DNA from: Anaerolineae bacterium
GTDB taxonomy: Bacteria; Chloroflexota; Anaerolineae; Anaerolineales; Anaerolineaceae
DNA length: 64,000 nt
Assembly: GCA_013178095.1 (NCBI GenBank)
Contig: JABLXK010000006.1
Location: forward strand, 62,001-126,000
Direction: 5' to 3'
Below the pieces are notes generated by a model that made no database searches, was not told the DNA's origin, and worked only from the letters and a program-made list of their open reading frames with translations. Positions 33,825-42,475 of this stretch are shown here, piece after piece (within the stretch, counting starts at the first letter, position 1; the number at the start of each line of letters is the position of its first letter). The translations under genes were made by a program, and so were the position numbers.

Positions 33825-35477
33825 ATGAAAAATAATAAGATCCTGTTGGGATTGATCATACTGGCTGCATGGCTGGTTCCCGCTTCGGTTTTCCTCGAGC
33901 CTGCCGGCAGAGTTTCGGTCTTGAATCCGGTAAAATTCGATAACCCGGCTCCGCTTCCCACTCAACCATCGCTGATTGAGGCCGGAACGCTGCCCTGCGA
34001 CCCTTCAGCCGTGCACGGCCTGTATTTTTATTCAGCGGATTGTCCACATTGCATGGATGCGCTCAACAACGTGCTGATGCCGATGCAGAATGAATTCGGC
34101 ACCCGGCTGGATATCCGCCTGATCGAGATCGATTACGCTGATAATTACGAATTGCTGATCGATGCCGAGGAACATTTCGGCGTGAAGGCGGAGGAACGCG
34201 CCATTCCAACCCTGATCATCGGCGACCGCGTACTCATCGGAGTGGATGCGATCCGCGCCGAGGTGCGCGCCATTGTGGAAGACGGCATCCGCGCAGGTGG
34301 TATCGGCTGGCCGGAAATACCGGATTTTGACCCTTCGGCGATTATTTCAGAAGAAAACGCATCCACCAATGACCAGATTTGCACGCTGGATTCCGGCGAG
34401 ACGTGCCAAACCAGCGCTCCCATTTATGCCGCATATTTCTATCAAACCGGCTGCGATAGCTGCAGCCGGGTGGAAGCCGACCTGGCTTATCTGCGGGCGC
34501 GTTATCCGCAGTTGATCGTCGAAAAATTCAACGTTTACGATCATGCCGGTTTGGGTTTGTGGTTGGCGGAGCGGGCCGGCCGTAAAGAATTTCATTCCCC
34601 GGCGGTGTTCATCGGAAACCAGGCCTGGATCGGCGAAGGCGAGATCACACCGGAAGCGCTTGAAACGGCGCTGAAGTGCTACCAGCAGGAAGGCGCTCCC
34701 AAGGTTTGGGAGTCATATAATCCCGAGATGGGCAGTTCAAATATCGCCGAACGATTCCGCCAGATGAGCTGGCTGACGGTGATTTTAGCCGGCCTGGTGG
34801 ATGGGTTGAACCCCTGCGCCTTTGCCACGCTCATCTTTTTCGTTTCCTACCTGACGCTCTCCGGCCGCAAAGGTCGCGAGGTGATCGCGGTGGGGGCGGC
34901 TTTCACCCTGGGCGTTTTCGCCGCTTATCTGGTGATCGGGCTGGGTTTGTACAAAGTACTGGATTTGCTCGGCAACACCCTGAATATCATCGCGCGCTGG
35001 GTGTATATTCTCACGGCTGTGCTCTGTTTCGGGCTGGGGCTTTTCAGCATCATGGATTATTTCAAAGCGCGGCAAGGTCAATTGGACGATATGGCGCTCA
35101 AGCTGCCGGAAGCGCTGCGCATGCGCATCAACAAGGTGATCCGCAAAGGGCGCAGCAGCGAAGCCTACGCGGCCGGGGCATTCATGAGCGGATTGCTGAT
35201 TGCCATCCTGGAGTTGGCTTGCACTGGCCAGGTTTACCTGCCGACCATCATTTTCGTCAGCAGCATGCCGGAGTTGAAATTGCGGGCGATTTTCTTTCTG
35301 GTGTTATATAACCTGCTCTTCATCCTGCCGCTGGTGGTGGTTTTCATCCTGGCTTACTTCGGCACAACCTCGAAAGAACTGACTAAATTTCTACAAAAGC
35401 ATGCCGCTACGGTCAAAATCGGCATGGCAATTGTTTTCTTTGCCCTGGCTGTATGGCTGGTACTTTCGGTGCTATAA
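33825..35477 (+). CDS. Double thioredoxin-like / CcdA-DsbD-type thiol transporter fusion
   Basis: From the ATG at 33825 the product is 550 residues. After an N-terminal membrane helix come two thioredoxin-like domains outside the membrane: FYSADCPHCMD (CxxC about residue 72) and FYQTGCDSCSRVE (CxxC about 209). From about residue 313 there are six membrane helices of the CcdA/DsbD kind, with the paired cysteines in LNPCAFATLIFF and LELACTGQVYLP. It would carry electrons from cytosolic thioredoxin across the membrane to outside disulfides. It follows the GH1 gene by 67 bases. Confidence 0.85.
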   Translation: MKNNKILLGLIILAAWLVPASVFLEPAGRVSVLNPVKFDNPAPLPTQPSLIEAGTLPCDPSAVHGLYFYSADCPHCMDALNNVLMPMQNEFGTRLDIRLIEIDYADNYELLIDAEEHFGVKAEERAIPTLIIGDRVLIGVDAIRAEVRAIVEDGIRAGGIGWPEIPDFDPSAIISEENASTNDQICTLDSGETCQTSAPIYAAYFYQTGCDSCSRVEADLAYLRARYPQLIVEKFNVYDHAGLGLWLAERAGRKEFHSPAVFIGNQAWIGEGEITPEALETALKCYQQEGAPKVWESYNPEMGSSNIAERFRQMSWLTVILAGLVDGLNPCAFATLIFFVSYLTLSGRKGREVIAVGAAFTLGVFAAYLVIGLGLYKVLDLLGNTLNIIARWVYILTAVLCFGLGLFSIMDYFKARQGQLDDMALKLPEALRMRINKVIRKGRSSEAYAAGAFMSGLLIAILELACTGQVYLPTIIFVSSMPELKLRAIFFLVLYNLLFILPLVVVFILAYFGTTSKELTKFLQKHAATVKIGMAIVFFALAVWLVLSVL

Positions 35478-35492
35478 ACCGACTCTCCCTGC

Positions 35493-35516
35493 AAACGGAT
35501 TCAAGTGAATCCGTTT
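35493..35516. terminator. Terminator between convergent genes
   Basis: AAACGGATTCA (35493-35503) pairs with TGAATCCGTTT (35506-35516) around a two-base gap; the loop must open one or more pairs. It is located between the thiol transporter and the convergent MATE gene. Confidence 0.6.
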
Positions 35517-35555
35517 GGTCGGGTTGGAGTTTCGGATAATCTTCATAAGAAGCTA

Positions 35556-36902
35556 TTACGCTCTTTCCACCAGGTTGTGGATCCACTTCCGGCTGCGGTA
35601 GCGGTTGATGAAGAGGACCAATTTGGTGGCTTCATCCAGCATGATAGAGAGATACACGAAATAAACCGGCAGGTGGAATACGAAGGCGGTTACCAAAGCC
35701 GCCGGCACACCAATCAACCACATGCAACCCACGTCCACGAGAGAACCGAAATGCGTGTCGCCGCCGCTGCGCAGCATGGCTACAAAATAGAGCGTGTTGA
35801 TGGTCCGCAGCCACAGGAAAGCTCCCAGTACCAGCAGCAGATTGCGCGTGTAGAAATTGGTCAGATCGCTGATGTTGTAAAGCGAAGCGATGAATCCGCG
35901 CCCGAAGATCAATACAGCCCCCAGGCAGATACCCATCACTAAAACAATCCTGACGGTTTGTTTGATATACCCGTGAGATTTCTCCTGCTCCCCCGAGCCG
36001 ATGGCATTGCCCACCACGATGGCGCAGGCATGCGTAATCCCTAAAAAGGGCGCGAAGAACATATCCTCGATTGAAGCGCGGATGTTGATGGCCGCGATGG
36101 CTTCTGTGCTGATGTGCGCGTAAATGGCGCTGTATGCGGAAATGCCCAAAGCCCACATCAATTCATTGATGGTAACGGGCAGCACCCGTTTCAGGATCTT
36201 GCTTAGAAAACTGGTATTGAAAGAGAACATTTGGCGCGGGTGAACCGCCAGCGGGGTTTTCAGGTAGTAAGTCATGCCCACCATAACGGCGCATTCCACC
36301 ACCCGCGCGATCAGGTTGGCGTATGCAGCGCCCTGGGCGCCGAGCGCCGGCATGCCCAGTTTGCCGAAGATGAGTAAATAACCGAACACGATATTCAGCA
36401 GGATACCGATGGAGCTGACCACCATGGGAAGGCGAACGTTGCCGGTGGAGCGCAGAATGGCGTTATAAGTAAAGGTGATGGGCGTGAACAGGTAACTGAA
36501 ACCCACGATTTTCAGTACGCTGACACCCAATTCGATCACCTGTTTGTCGGAAGTAAACAGATGCAGGAAATCTCCCGGAAAGAACAAAGCGATTGCCATG
36601 AACATGGCGCTGACGGACAGGTCCACCAGCAGCGAAACCCCCAATACCTTGGAAATGCCATCCTTATCGTTGTTGCCCCAAAACTGGGCGGTGAAGATGG
36701 CTGCGCCGGAGGATATCCCAAACTGAACCAATGAAAGGATAAAGAAGAGCTGATTAGCCAGGCCTATTGCCGCCAGCGGGACGTCGCCCAGTTGGCCGGT
36801 CATCAGGGTTGTGATCGTGGCGCCCAAAACCGTGAACAGGTTTTGCAGCATGATCGGAAAACCCAATTTTATTAATTGCTGAAGAAATGATTTATTCCAC
36901 AT
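35556..36902 (-). CDS. MATE family efflux transporter
   Basis: The 448-residue protein has twelve likely membrane helices in two related halves. Markers are FPIMLQNLFTVLGATITTLMTGQLGDVPLAAIGLANQ at the start, GALGISAYSAIY-type segments in the second half and AQGAAYANLIARVVECAVMV. It exports cationic drugs or metabolites in exchange for Na or H ions. It ends after a hydrophobic stretch with no extra domain. Confidence 0.92.
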   Translation of the reverse strand: MWNKSFLQQLIKLGFPIMLQNLFTVLGATITTLMTGQLGDVPLAAIGLANQLFFILSLVQFGISSGAAIFTAQFWGNNDKDGISKVLGVSLLVDLSVSAMFMAIALFFPGDFLHLFTSDKQVIELGVSVLKIVGFSYLFTPITFTYNAILRSTGNVRLPMVVSSIGILLNIVFGYLLIFGKLGMPALGAQGAAYANLIARVVECAVMVGMTYYLKTPLAVHPRQMFSFNTSFLSKILKRVLPVTINELMWALGISAYSAIYAHISTEAIAAINIRASIEDMFFAPFLGITHACAIVVGNAIGSGEQEKSHGYIKQTVRIVLVMGICLGAVLIFGRGFIASLYNISDLTNFYTRNLLLVLGAFLWLRTINTLYFVAMLRSGGDTHFGSLVDVGCMWLIGVPAALVTAFVFHLPVYFVYLSIMLDEATKLVLFINRYRSRKWIHNLVERA

Positions 36903-36964
36903 GATGGTTCAACTATATACGGAAGAGCGATTATAAATGAGGAACGCGGATAATGACAGGCTGA

Positions 36965-37789
36965 CTATCTAATCGGCTGACATTTGGGGCAGATATGCGT
37001 CCCGCGCTGCCCGACCACCAGGCGCTGGATGGGCGTTCCGCACTCCGGGCAGGCTTCGCCCGTCCGGCCGTATACCTTGAAATGGTTCTGAAAGTCGCCC
37101 CCGCGGTAGACCCAATCGATGCTGGCGCCGTTGCGGCGGATACCCTCCGTGAGCACGCTGCGGATGGCGTCCAGCAAGCGCGCGGCTTCTTTCATTGTGA
37201 GTTGCCCCGCCTGGCGCAGGGGATGCAGCCTGGCCAGGTACAGGGCTTCATCGGTGTAGATATTCCCCAATCCGGCCAGGAAGGTTTGGTCCATCAGGAG
37301 GGGTTTCAATTGGCGGCCATGCGTTGTCAGCATGGCGTGGAAGCGCTGCGTGGTCAACCCCGGGTCAAGCGGTTCCGGCCCCAAATTACCCAATTCTTCC
37401 TGCGGGTCCGCCGTGAGCCAGGCGCGCCCGAATTTGCGCGTGTCGTTGAATGCCAGGCGGCGGTTGTCAGCGAAGTTCAGGATCATACGGTCGTGCTTGC
37501 GGATAGGTTCCGCGCCGGATTCCACGCGCAGGTCGCCGCTCATGCGCAGGTGGATCAACAGCGTATCGGTGCTGAGCGGAATGACCAGGAATTTGCCCCG
37601 CCGGGAAACGGCCTCGACGCGCTGCCCGGCGATGCGCCGGATGAACTCGTCCGGCGCGGGGCTGGCGATGGTGCGCGGCCAGAGCACCTGGCAGGACTCG
37701 ATGCGGCTGCCCGGTAAGCCGGCTAGTCCGTTGCCTGCGCCTTCCCGCAGGAAGCGCGCAATGGTTTCAACTTCGGGTAATTCAGGCAT
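36965..37789 (-). CDS. mutM: Formamidopyrimidine-DNA glycosylase (Fpg/MutM)
   Basis: The 274-residue enzyme begins PELPEVETIARFL, with the catalytic Pro2 and Glu3, has the conserved Lys in RRGKFLVI (about residue 58), LNFADNRRLAFNDTRKFG, QTFLAGLGNIYTDEALY (helix-two-turn-helix) and a C-terminal zinc finger CPECG...CPKC. It removes 8-oxoguanine and formamidopyrimidines from DNA and nicks the strand. It lies 62 bases from the MATE gene on the same strand and directly beside the R-M island. Confidence 0.95.
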   Translation of the reverse strand: MPELPEVETIARFLREGAGNGLAGLPGSRIESCQVLWPRTIASPAPDEFIRRIAGQRVEAVSRRGKFLVIPLSTDTLLIHLRMSGDLRVESGAEPIRKHDRMILNFADNRRLAFNDTRKFGRAWLTADPQEELGNLGPEPLDPGLTTQRFHAMLTTHGRQLKPLLMDQTFLAGLGNIYTDEALYLARLHPLRQAGQLTMKEAARLLDAIRSVLTEGIRRNGASIDWVYRGGDFQNHFKVYGRTGEACPECGTPIQRLVVGQRGTHICPKCQPIR

Positions 37790-37803
37790 ATCAATGGATA
37801 AGC

Positions 37804-38562
37804 TTAGTGCAAGTTGATTGAATCCAGATCTAAATTTCCACTGTTAAATTCAACCAGTTTTTCCCAATCAATCTTTCCTGATTTATCGCAAAATGCGCTA
37901 ACAAAAGACTTTGTAAAGAGATTGATGATTGCATCTTTACCTTGATTGAATTGATCGTTGTGTTCTTTTGCTCGATAGCCTATTGGTTCTATGATTTCTT
38001 TATATAAATCTTTATCGCCGCTGATAAAATACCAAAAGTTCTGTCCAATGATTTTCCAATAACCATTATTAAAATTAGTCTTTGATTTACCATAGCAAAT
38101 GCCAAGAATGGACTGAACATTGATTGTCCGATCATTCTGTTTGATTGTTGATGTTGCTTTCTTAAAATCTTGCTCAAGCTTCTTGTGTTGAGAAGCATTT
38201 CCCCAATTTTGCCCAGATTTAATTGAAATCAGGTAATGGACATTCTCTCTGTTAATTTCTAGATCAATTCCTGTAATACCCGATTTAAAACCGTTGAAGG
38301 CCATATCTGCAATAAAAATCGCTAAGCCTTCTAGAAAATCACCAAAGATCTTTTCTTCTGAAGATGATAAAAATGCGTCTAAAAGACTCTGAATTAAATC
38401 ATTTGCTTTATTAATGTTTTTTGCTTTGAACAAATAGGGATTTTTTGAAAGTAATTTGTTTAGCTTTAAATCCTCAAGACATTTCAAACGAGTTTCATGA
38501 AAAGAATCAATATTTTTATTAACAAAGGCGTTTAATAGATTGATATCTATATTATTCATCAT
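37804..38562 (-). CDS. Type II restriction endonuclease, PmeII-like (tentative)
   Basis: The 252-residue product (starts at 38562 or 38559) overlaps the end of the DNA methyltransferase gene, as in many R-M operons. The segments KNPYLFKAKNINKANDLIQSLLDAFLSSSEEKIFGDFLE resemble the PmeII-type restriction enzymes; this is from memory of the family and unverified. GIDLEIN and YLISIKSGQ give the likely PD-(D/E)xK-type acid...ExK/xxK core. The stretch is extremely AT-rich (the 60 bases from 38401 hold only 13 G or C), against a GC-rich neighbourhood, so it was probably acquired. Confidence 0.72.
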   Translation of the reverse strand: MMNNIDINLLNAFVNKNIDSFHETRLKCLEDLKLNKLLSKNPYLFKAKNINKANDLIQSLLDAFLSSSEEKIFGDFLEGLAIFIADMAFNGFKSGITGIDLEINRENVHYLISIKSGQNWGNASQHKKLEQDFKKATSTIKQNDRTINVQSILGICYGKSKTNFNNGYWKIIGQNFWYFISGDKDLYKEIIEPIGYRAKEHNDQFNQGKDAIINLFTKSFVSAFCDKSGKIDWEKLVEFNSGNLDLDSINLH

Positions 38563-39427
38563 TTCTCTCGAATTCCCCGTAATCTTCTTCATTTTCAGCG
38601 ATTGATGGGATCTGCATTTGTGCATCAATCAACCTTCTTCTTGATATTTCGACAAATTCCTCTTTTATATCAAGGCCAACATAATTTCTTCCCAATTGAA
38701 GTGCAGCCAGGGCAGTTGTACCGGAGCCGACAAAGGGATCCAATACATTATCGCCTGGTTCAGTAAATAATTTAATAAACCACTTGGGTAATTCAATAGG
38801 AAAGACAGCACTATGATTGCGATTGCCACACTCTGTTGCCAAATGGATTACATTTGTGGGATAAACCATGCTTCTCCCTACCCAATTAGACACATTCTTT
38901 CCGAAACCACTTTTTACACGTGATTCATCCCTTGTTTTATCGGTTTCACTTAAATTCGATAAGCGATCTTTTGCCCAATCACCAACAGGTACCATTACGG
39001 TTTCCTGGAAAATCTTAAACTTCTTTGTTTTATTAAATTGAAGCAATCTCTCCCAGGCATCTCTAAAGCGATTCGGCCATTTTCCCGGATATGAATTTTT
39101 TTTATGCCAAATATATTCCTCTGTCCAAAGCCAACCTTGATTCCGTAATTCTCTAATGAGGTCGAGAACATAAGGATGTCGTTCTCCGTTTACCACACGT
39201 TCTTTTATGTTAAGGATAAATGTTCCAGTAGGTTTTAAGACGCGAAGAAATTCTTCCGATTTTGGTATGAACCATTCAACATAATTATCTGGCTTTATAC
39301 CCCCATAGGTATTTTTTCTTTGATCTGCATAAGGAGGTGACGTGAAAATAAGATCAAAATAATTATCTGGGAATTTATGCAATTCCTTTTCGCAGTCGCC
39401 AAGAAGAATTTCATTGATTATATTCAT
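38552..39427 (-). CDS. Type II DNA methyltransferase, N4-cytosine/N6-adenine class
   Basis: The 291-residue enzyme has the catalytic motif as TSPPYADQR (about residue 30) and the AdoMet-binding motif as DPFVGSGTTALAALQLGRNYVGLDI near the C-terminus, so it is of the beta class in which catalysis precedes the binding motif. The TSPPYADQR form is common in N4-cytosine methyltransferases. The recognition site cannot be read. It is the first gene of the R-M operon and has a perfect palindrome seven bases before its ATG. Confidence 0.9.
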   Translation of the reverse strand: MNIINEILLGDCEKELHKFPDNYFDLIFTSPPYADQRKNTYGGIKPDNYVEWFIPKSEEFLRVLKPTGTFILNIKERVVNGERHPYVLDLIRELRNQGWLWTEEYIWHKKNSYPGKWPNRFRDAWERLLQFNKTKKFKIFQETVMVPVGDWAKDRLSNLSETDKTRDESRVKSGFGKNVSNWVGRSMVYPTNVIHLATECGNRNHSAVFPIELPKWFIKLFTEPGDNVLDPFVGSGTTALAALQLGRNYVGLDIKEEFVEISRRRLIDAQMQIPSIAENEEDYGEFERNDE

Positions 39428-39433
39428 TTTTAC

Positions 39434-39453
39434 AATAGAATATATATTCTATT
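39434..39453. promoter_or_regulatory. Perfect 20-bp palindrome in front of the R-M operon
   Basis: AATAGAATATATATTCTATT equals its own reverse complement. It lies just upstream of the methyltransferase start and covers the expected -10 region (TATATT). It could be an operator for self-control of the operon. Confidence 0.6.
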
Positions 39454-39495
39454 ATTAAATTATACTACACTAAGGTTGGCTATTAATGTTATTTT

Positions 39496-40491
39496 CTACT
39501 CGTTGAACAGCTCGCCCACGCTGCGGCCCTGGTTGCCGCGGCAGATCACTTCTGCCAGCAGCGGAGCCACGCTGATAACCGTCAGGCGCTTGCCGAATTT
39601 GGCGCAATCTTCCGGGGAGATCGGGATGGTGTCGGTGGTGACGAAATGTTTGACGGGCAGGCCGGTGAGCATATCGGCTGATCCCTGCGGCAGGACCGGG
39701 TGGATGAATACCACGGTGATATCGCGCGCGCCGGAATCTTTGATCAAGTTCACCGCCGCGGCGATGGTGCGGCCGGTGCTGATCTCTTCGTCGATCAGGA
39801 TGCAATCGCGTCCTTTCACGTCGCCGATCAGGGTCAGCGCTTCGGCGGTCGGGGCGTTGGTCAGGCGCCGCTTCTCGATAAAAGCCAGCGGCAGGTCCAG
39901 GCGCGCAGCGTAATTGCGCGCTTTCTTGGCGAAACCCAAGTCGGGGGAGACGATCACGGGTTTGTGCATTTTCTTGACCATGCCTTCCAGGTGGCCGATA
40001 ACCACGTGGAAAGCGCGCAGCACATCACCGGGGATCGAGAAAAAGCCCTGGATCTGGTCGGCGTGCAGGTCGAAGGTCATGTAGCGGTCCGCGCCGGCCA
40101 CTTCGATCATATCAGCCACCAGGCGCGCAGTGATCGGCACGCGCGGCTGGTCTTTCTTGTCCGAGCGGGTGTAGCACAGGTACGGCACCACGGCCGTGAT
40201 GCGCGCGGCGGAATCCAGGCGCAGGGTTTGGATCATGATAAGCAATTCCATCAGGTTGCGGTGAACGGGAATGGAAGTGGTTTGGATGACGTAGCAATCC
40301 TGCCCGCGCACGCTGGCGGCCAGCTTGACGAAAATATTATCGTTGGGGTAGGTGACGATTTCCCGGTCGCACAGGGGCAGTTTCAGATGATCCGCAATGC
40401 TCTTGGCAAGTTCAGGGCAGGAAGAACCGGCATACAAACGGATGCCGCCGTACATCAATGGGCTTGAATGCACATGGGTAGGTGCGCTCAT
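39496..40491 (-). CDS. prs: Ribose-phosphate pyrophosphokinase
   Basis: The 331-residue enzyme joins ATP and ribose 5-phosphate to PRPP. It has CYTRSDKKDQPRVPITARLVADMI, the MTFDLHADQIQGFF block of the ATP/ribose site, and the flexible-loop segment EKRRLTN. The PRPP-binding loop reads ILIDEEISTGRT instead of the common VVDDMIDTAGT, an E for D change in the acidic pair and an R in the Gly-Thr turn. AAGGA lies before the ATG. The upstream acetyltransferase gene ends in an ATGA overlap with it. Confidence 0.9.
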   Translation of the reverse strand: MSAPTHVHSSPLMYGGIRLYAGSSCPELAKSIADHLKLPLCDREIVTYPNDNIFVKLAASVRGQDCYVIQTTSIPVHRNLMELLIMIQTLRLDSAARITAVVPYLCYTRSDKKDQPRVPITARLVADMIEVAGADRYMTFDLHADQIQGFFSIPGDVLRAFHVVIGHLEGMVKKMHKPVIVSPDLGFAKKARNYAARLDLPLAFIEKRRLTNAPTAEALTLIGDVKGRDCILIDEEISTGRTIAAAVNLIKDSGARDITVVFIHPVLPQGSADMLTGLPVKHFVTTDTIPISPEDCAKFGKRLTVISVAPLLAEVICRGNQGRSVGELFNE

Positions 40492-41045
40492 GCTTTTCCT
40501 TCTTTCATCTCATTAAATTTCCATTCACTTTTAAGTATACTCATCATCAGAACGTCGATGTATTTACCATCCTGAAAATGCGCCTGGCGCTGCCGGCCTT
40601 CGTGTTGAAATCCGGCTTTTTCGTAACAGCGCATACCGCGCGGATTGGTTTCGAACACTCGCAGATAGATGCGGTTCAGGTTGAGGTTGGCAAAGCCGTA
40701 ATTGACCATCAATTGCATGGCTTCCGTACCGTAGCCTTTGTCCCAGGCGCTTTTATCGCCGATGAAGATGCCGATTTCCGCGCTGCGTTCGTGCTGATCG
40801 AAATTTAAAAAACTCATATCACCGACCAACTTCCAGCTTTTGCCGGAAGCAATCTCGATCGCCAGCGGACGCTCTTCCACCGGATGGGTCAGCATGTCTT
40901 TGAACCAGGCATCTTCCATATCCTGCGAGAGTGGATAATAGATGGTGATGTTCCGGGTAACTTCCGGATCGTTCAACCAGCTTGTAAAGGCGGGTAAGTC
41001 TTCGCTGTTTACTGCCCGCAATCGCACGCGTTTTCCGGTGATCAT
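40488..41045 (-). CDS. RimJ/RimL-like GNAT acetyltransferase
   Basis: From the ATG at 41045 the product is 185 residues. It starts ITGKRVRLRAVNSEDLPAF and has the GNAT acetyl-CoA segments EIGIFIGDKSAWDKGYGTEAM and LRVFETNPRGMRCYEKAGF typical of the RimJ/RimL group. These acetylate protein N-termini or small amines. It lies between aspS and prs, with 16 bases to the former and a 4-base overlap to the latter, so the three probably form an operon. Confidence 0.9.
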   Translation of the reverse strand: MITGKRVRLRAVNSEDLPAFTSWLNDPEVTRNITIYYPLSQDMEDAWFKDMLTHPVEERPLAIEIASGKSWKLVGDMSFLNFDQHERSAEIGIFIGDKSAWDKGYGTEAMQLMVNYGFANLNLNRIYLRVFETNPRGMRCYEKAGFQHEGRQRQAHFQDGKYIDVLMMSILKSEWKFNEMKEGKA

Positions 41046-41061
41046 TCTTTTCCTCTGGAGT

Positions 41062-42384
41062 CTAAGGCTGTAGGCGGTTGGGGCCGCGGAATAGATAAAC
41101 GCTTTCACGGATGTTAGGCAGATTCAGCAGCACCATCAGCAGGCGTGAAAGCCCCATGCCGAAACCGCCGTGCGGAGGCGTGCCGAAGCGGAAGAAATCC
41201 AGGTAGTACTGAATATTTTCCAACCCCAACCCTTTTTCCAACGCCTGCGCCTTGAGAATTTCAAGGCGGTGTTCGCGCTGCGCGCCGGTGGCGATTTCCA
41301 GTCCGCCGGCGATCAGGTCGAAGCTGCGGGTGAGTTCGGGCGCGTCCGGGTGGCGCATGTGGTAGAAGGGGCGCACGCTGATCGGCCAGTCGATCACGAA
41401 CAGGAAATCGCTGCCGTATTCTTTCTTGGCGTAATCCGCAATGGCGCGCTCGCCGCCCGGGTCCAGGTCACCTTTGCGTTCCGGCGGCAGTTTATAGCCC
41501 ATGTCCTTCAGGATGCTGTAAGCCTTGGACATGGTCATGCGCGGGAAGGGCAGCGCGGGAACCTGGATGTCGACGCCGAATTCCCGTTCGATTTCCGCGC
41601 CGTAAACGTCCTTGACACGCTGGTAGGCGTATTGCAGCCAGCCTTCGGTGAAGACCATCACGTCCTCGTGCGAATCGATCCAGGAGATCTCCACGTCCAG
41701 GCCGGTGAATTCGGTCATGTGGCGCGAGGTGAACGAGGGGTCCGCCCGGAAAACCGGCCCGATCTCGAATACTTTTTCAAATCCGGCCGACATGGCCATC
41801 TGTTTGTAGAATTGCGGGCTCTGCGCCAGGTAGGCTTTACGCTCGAAATATTGAACCTCAAAGAGCTCTGCGCCCGACTCGCTCGGGCTGCCCGTGATCT
41901 TTGGGGAATGGATTTCGATGAAATCCTGCTTCAGCCAGTATTCACGCATAGCGTGTTCCAGAAGAGTCTGGACTTTAAAGAGCAGTAAATTCTGCTCGCG
42001 GCGCAGATCCAGATAGCGCCAGTCCATACGGAAATCGATGGCGGGGATATTATCCTTGTCGAATGGATCGAACGGCAGCGGGGCTTCAGCCGGGCTCTCG
42101 ACTTTCAGATTTTCCAACTGAATTTCCAGTCCGCCCAACTTGACCACCGGGTTCTCGACCACCTTGCCGCTGATGGTCAGGGCGCTTTCGGTGCCCAGTG
42201 CGGAGATCAGGTTGCCCAATTCGGGATTGGCCGGCCGGTAATGCGCGATTTGCACCAACCCGGTGCGGTCGCGCAGGATCAAAAACTGCATGTTCTTTTG
42301 GTCGCGCAGGGTTTGCAGCCATCCTTGAACCGTGACGGTCTCGTTTAAATGCTCTTTCAGGCTGCCGATAAGCGTTCGTTCCAT
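41062..42384 (-). CDS. aspS: Aspartyl-tRNA synthetase, archaeal/eukaryotic type
   Basis: The 440-residue enzyme is short: an N-terminal OB anticodon domain (QGWLQTLRDQKNMQFLILRDRTG) and a class II catalytic domain with FIEIHSPKITGSPSESGAELFEV (motif 2 nearby: FEIGPVFRADPSFTSRHMTEFTGLD) and GGFGMGLSRLLMVLL (motif 3). It lacks the GAD insertion of the usual bacterial form (about 590 residues). Archaeal-type enzymes often charge both tRNA-Asp and tRNA-Asn; whether this one does cannot be told. AGGAG lies 11 bases before the ATG. Confidence 0.92.
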   Translation of the reverse strand: MERTLIGSLKEHLNETVTVQGWLQTLRDQKNMQFLILRDRTGLVQIAHYRPANPELGNLISALGTESALTISGKVVENPVVKLGGLEIQLENLKVESPAEAPLPFDPFDKDNIPAIDFRMDWRYLDLRREQNLLLFKVQTLLEHAMREYWLKQDFIEIHSPKITGSPSESGAELFEVQYFERKAYLAQSPQFYKQMAMSAGFEKVFEIGPVFRADPSFTSRHMTEFTGLDVEISWIDSHEDVMVFTEGWLQYAYQRVKDVYGAEIEREFGVDIQVPALPFPRMTMSKAYSILKDMGYKLPPERKGDLDPGGERAIADYAKKEYGSDFLFVIDWPISVRPFYHMRHPDAPELTRSFDLIAGGLEIATGAQREHRLEILKAQALEKGLGLENIQYYLDFFRFGTPPHGGFGMGLSRLLMVLLNLPNIRESVYLFRGPNRLQP

Positions 42385-42475
42385 AATTGCTCAATTTCTC
42401 CTGATAAAAATATTAAGAAATGATTTACATAGATTGTAATCCACAAACATTGATTATGTGAAAAAAAAGGAAGAA

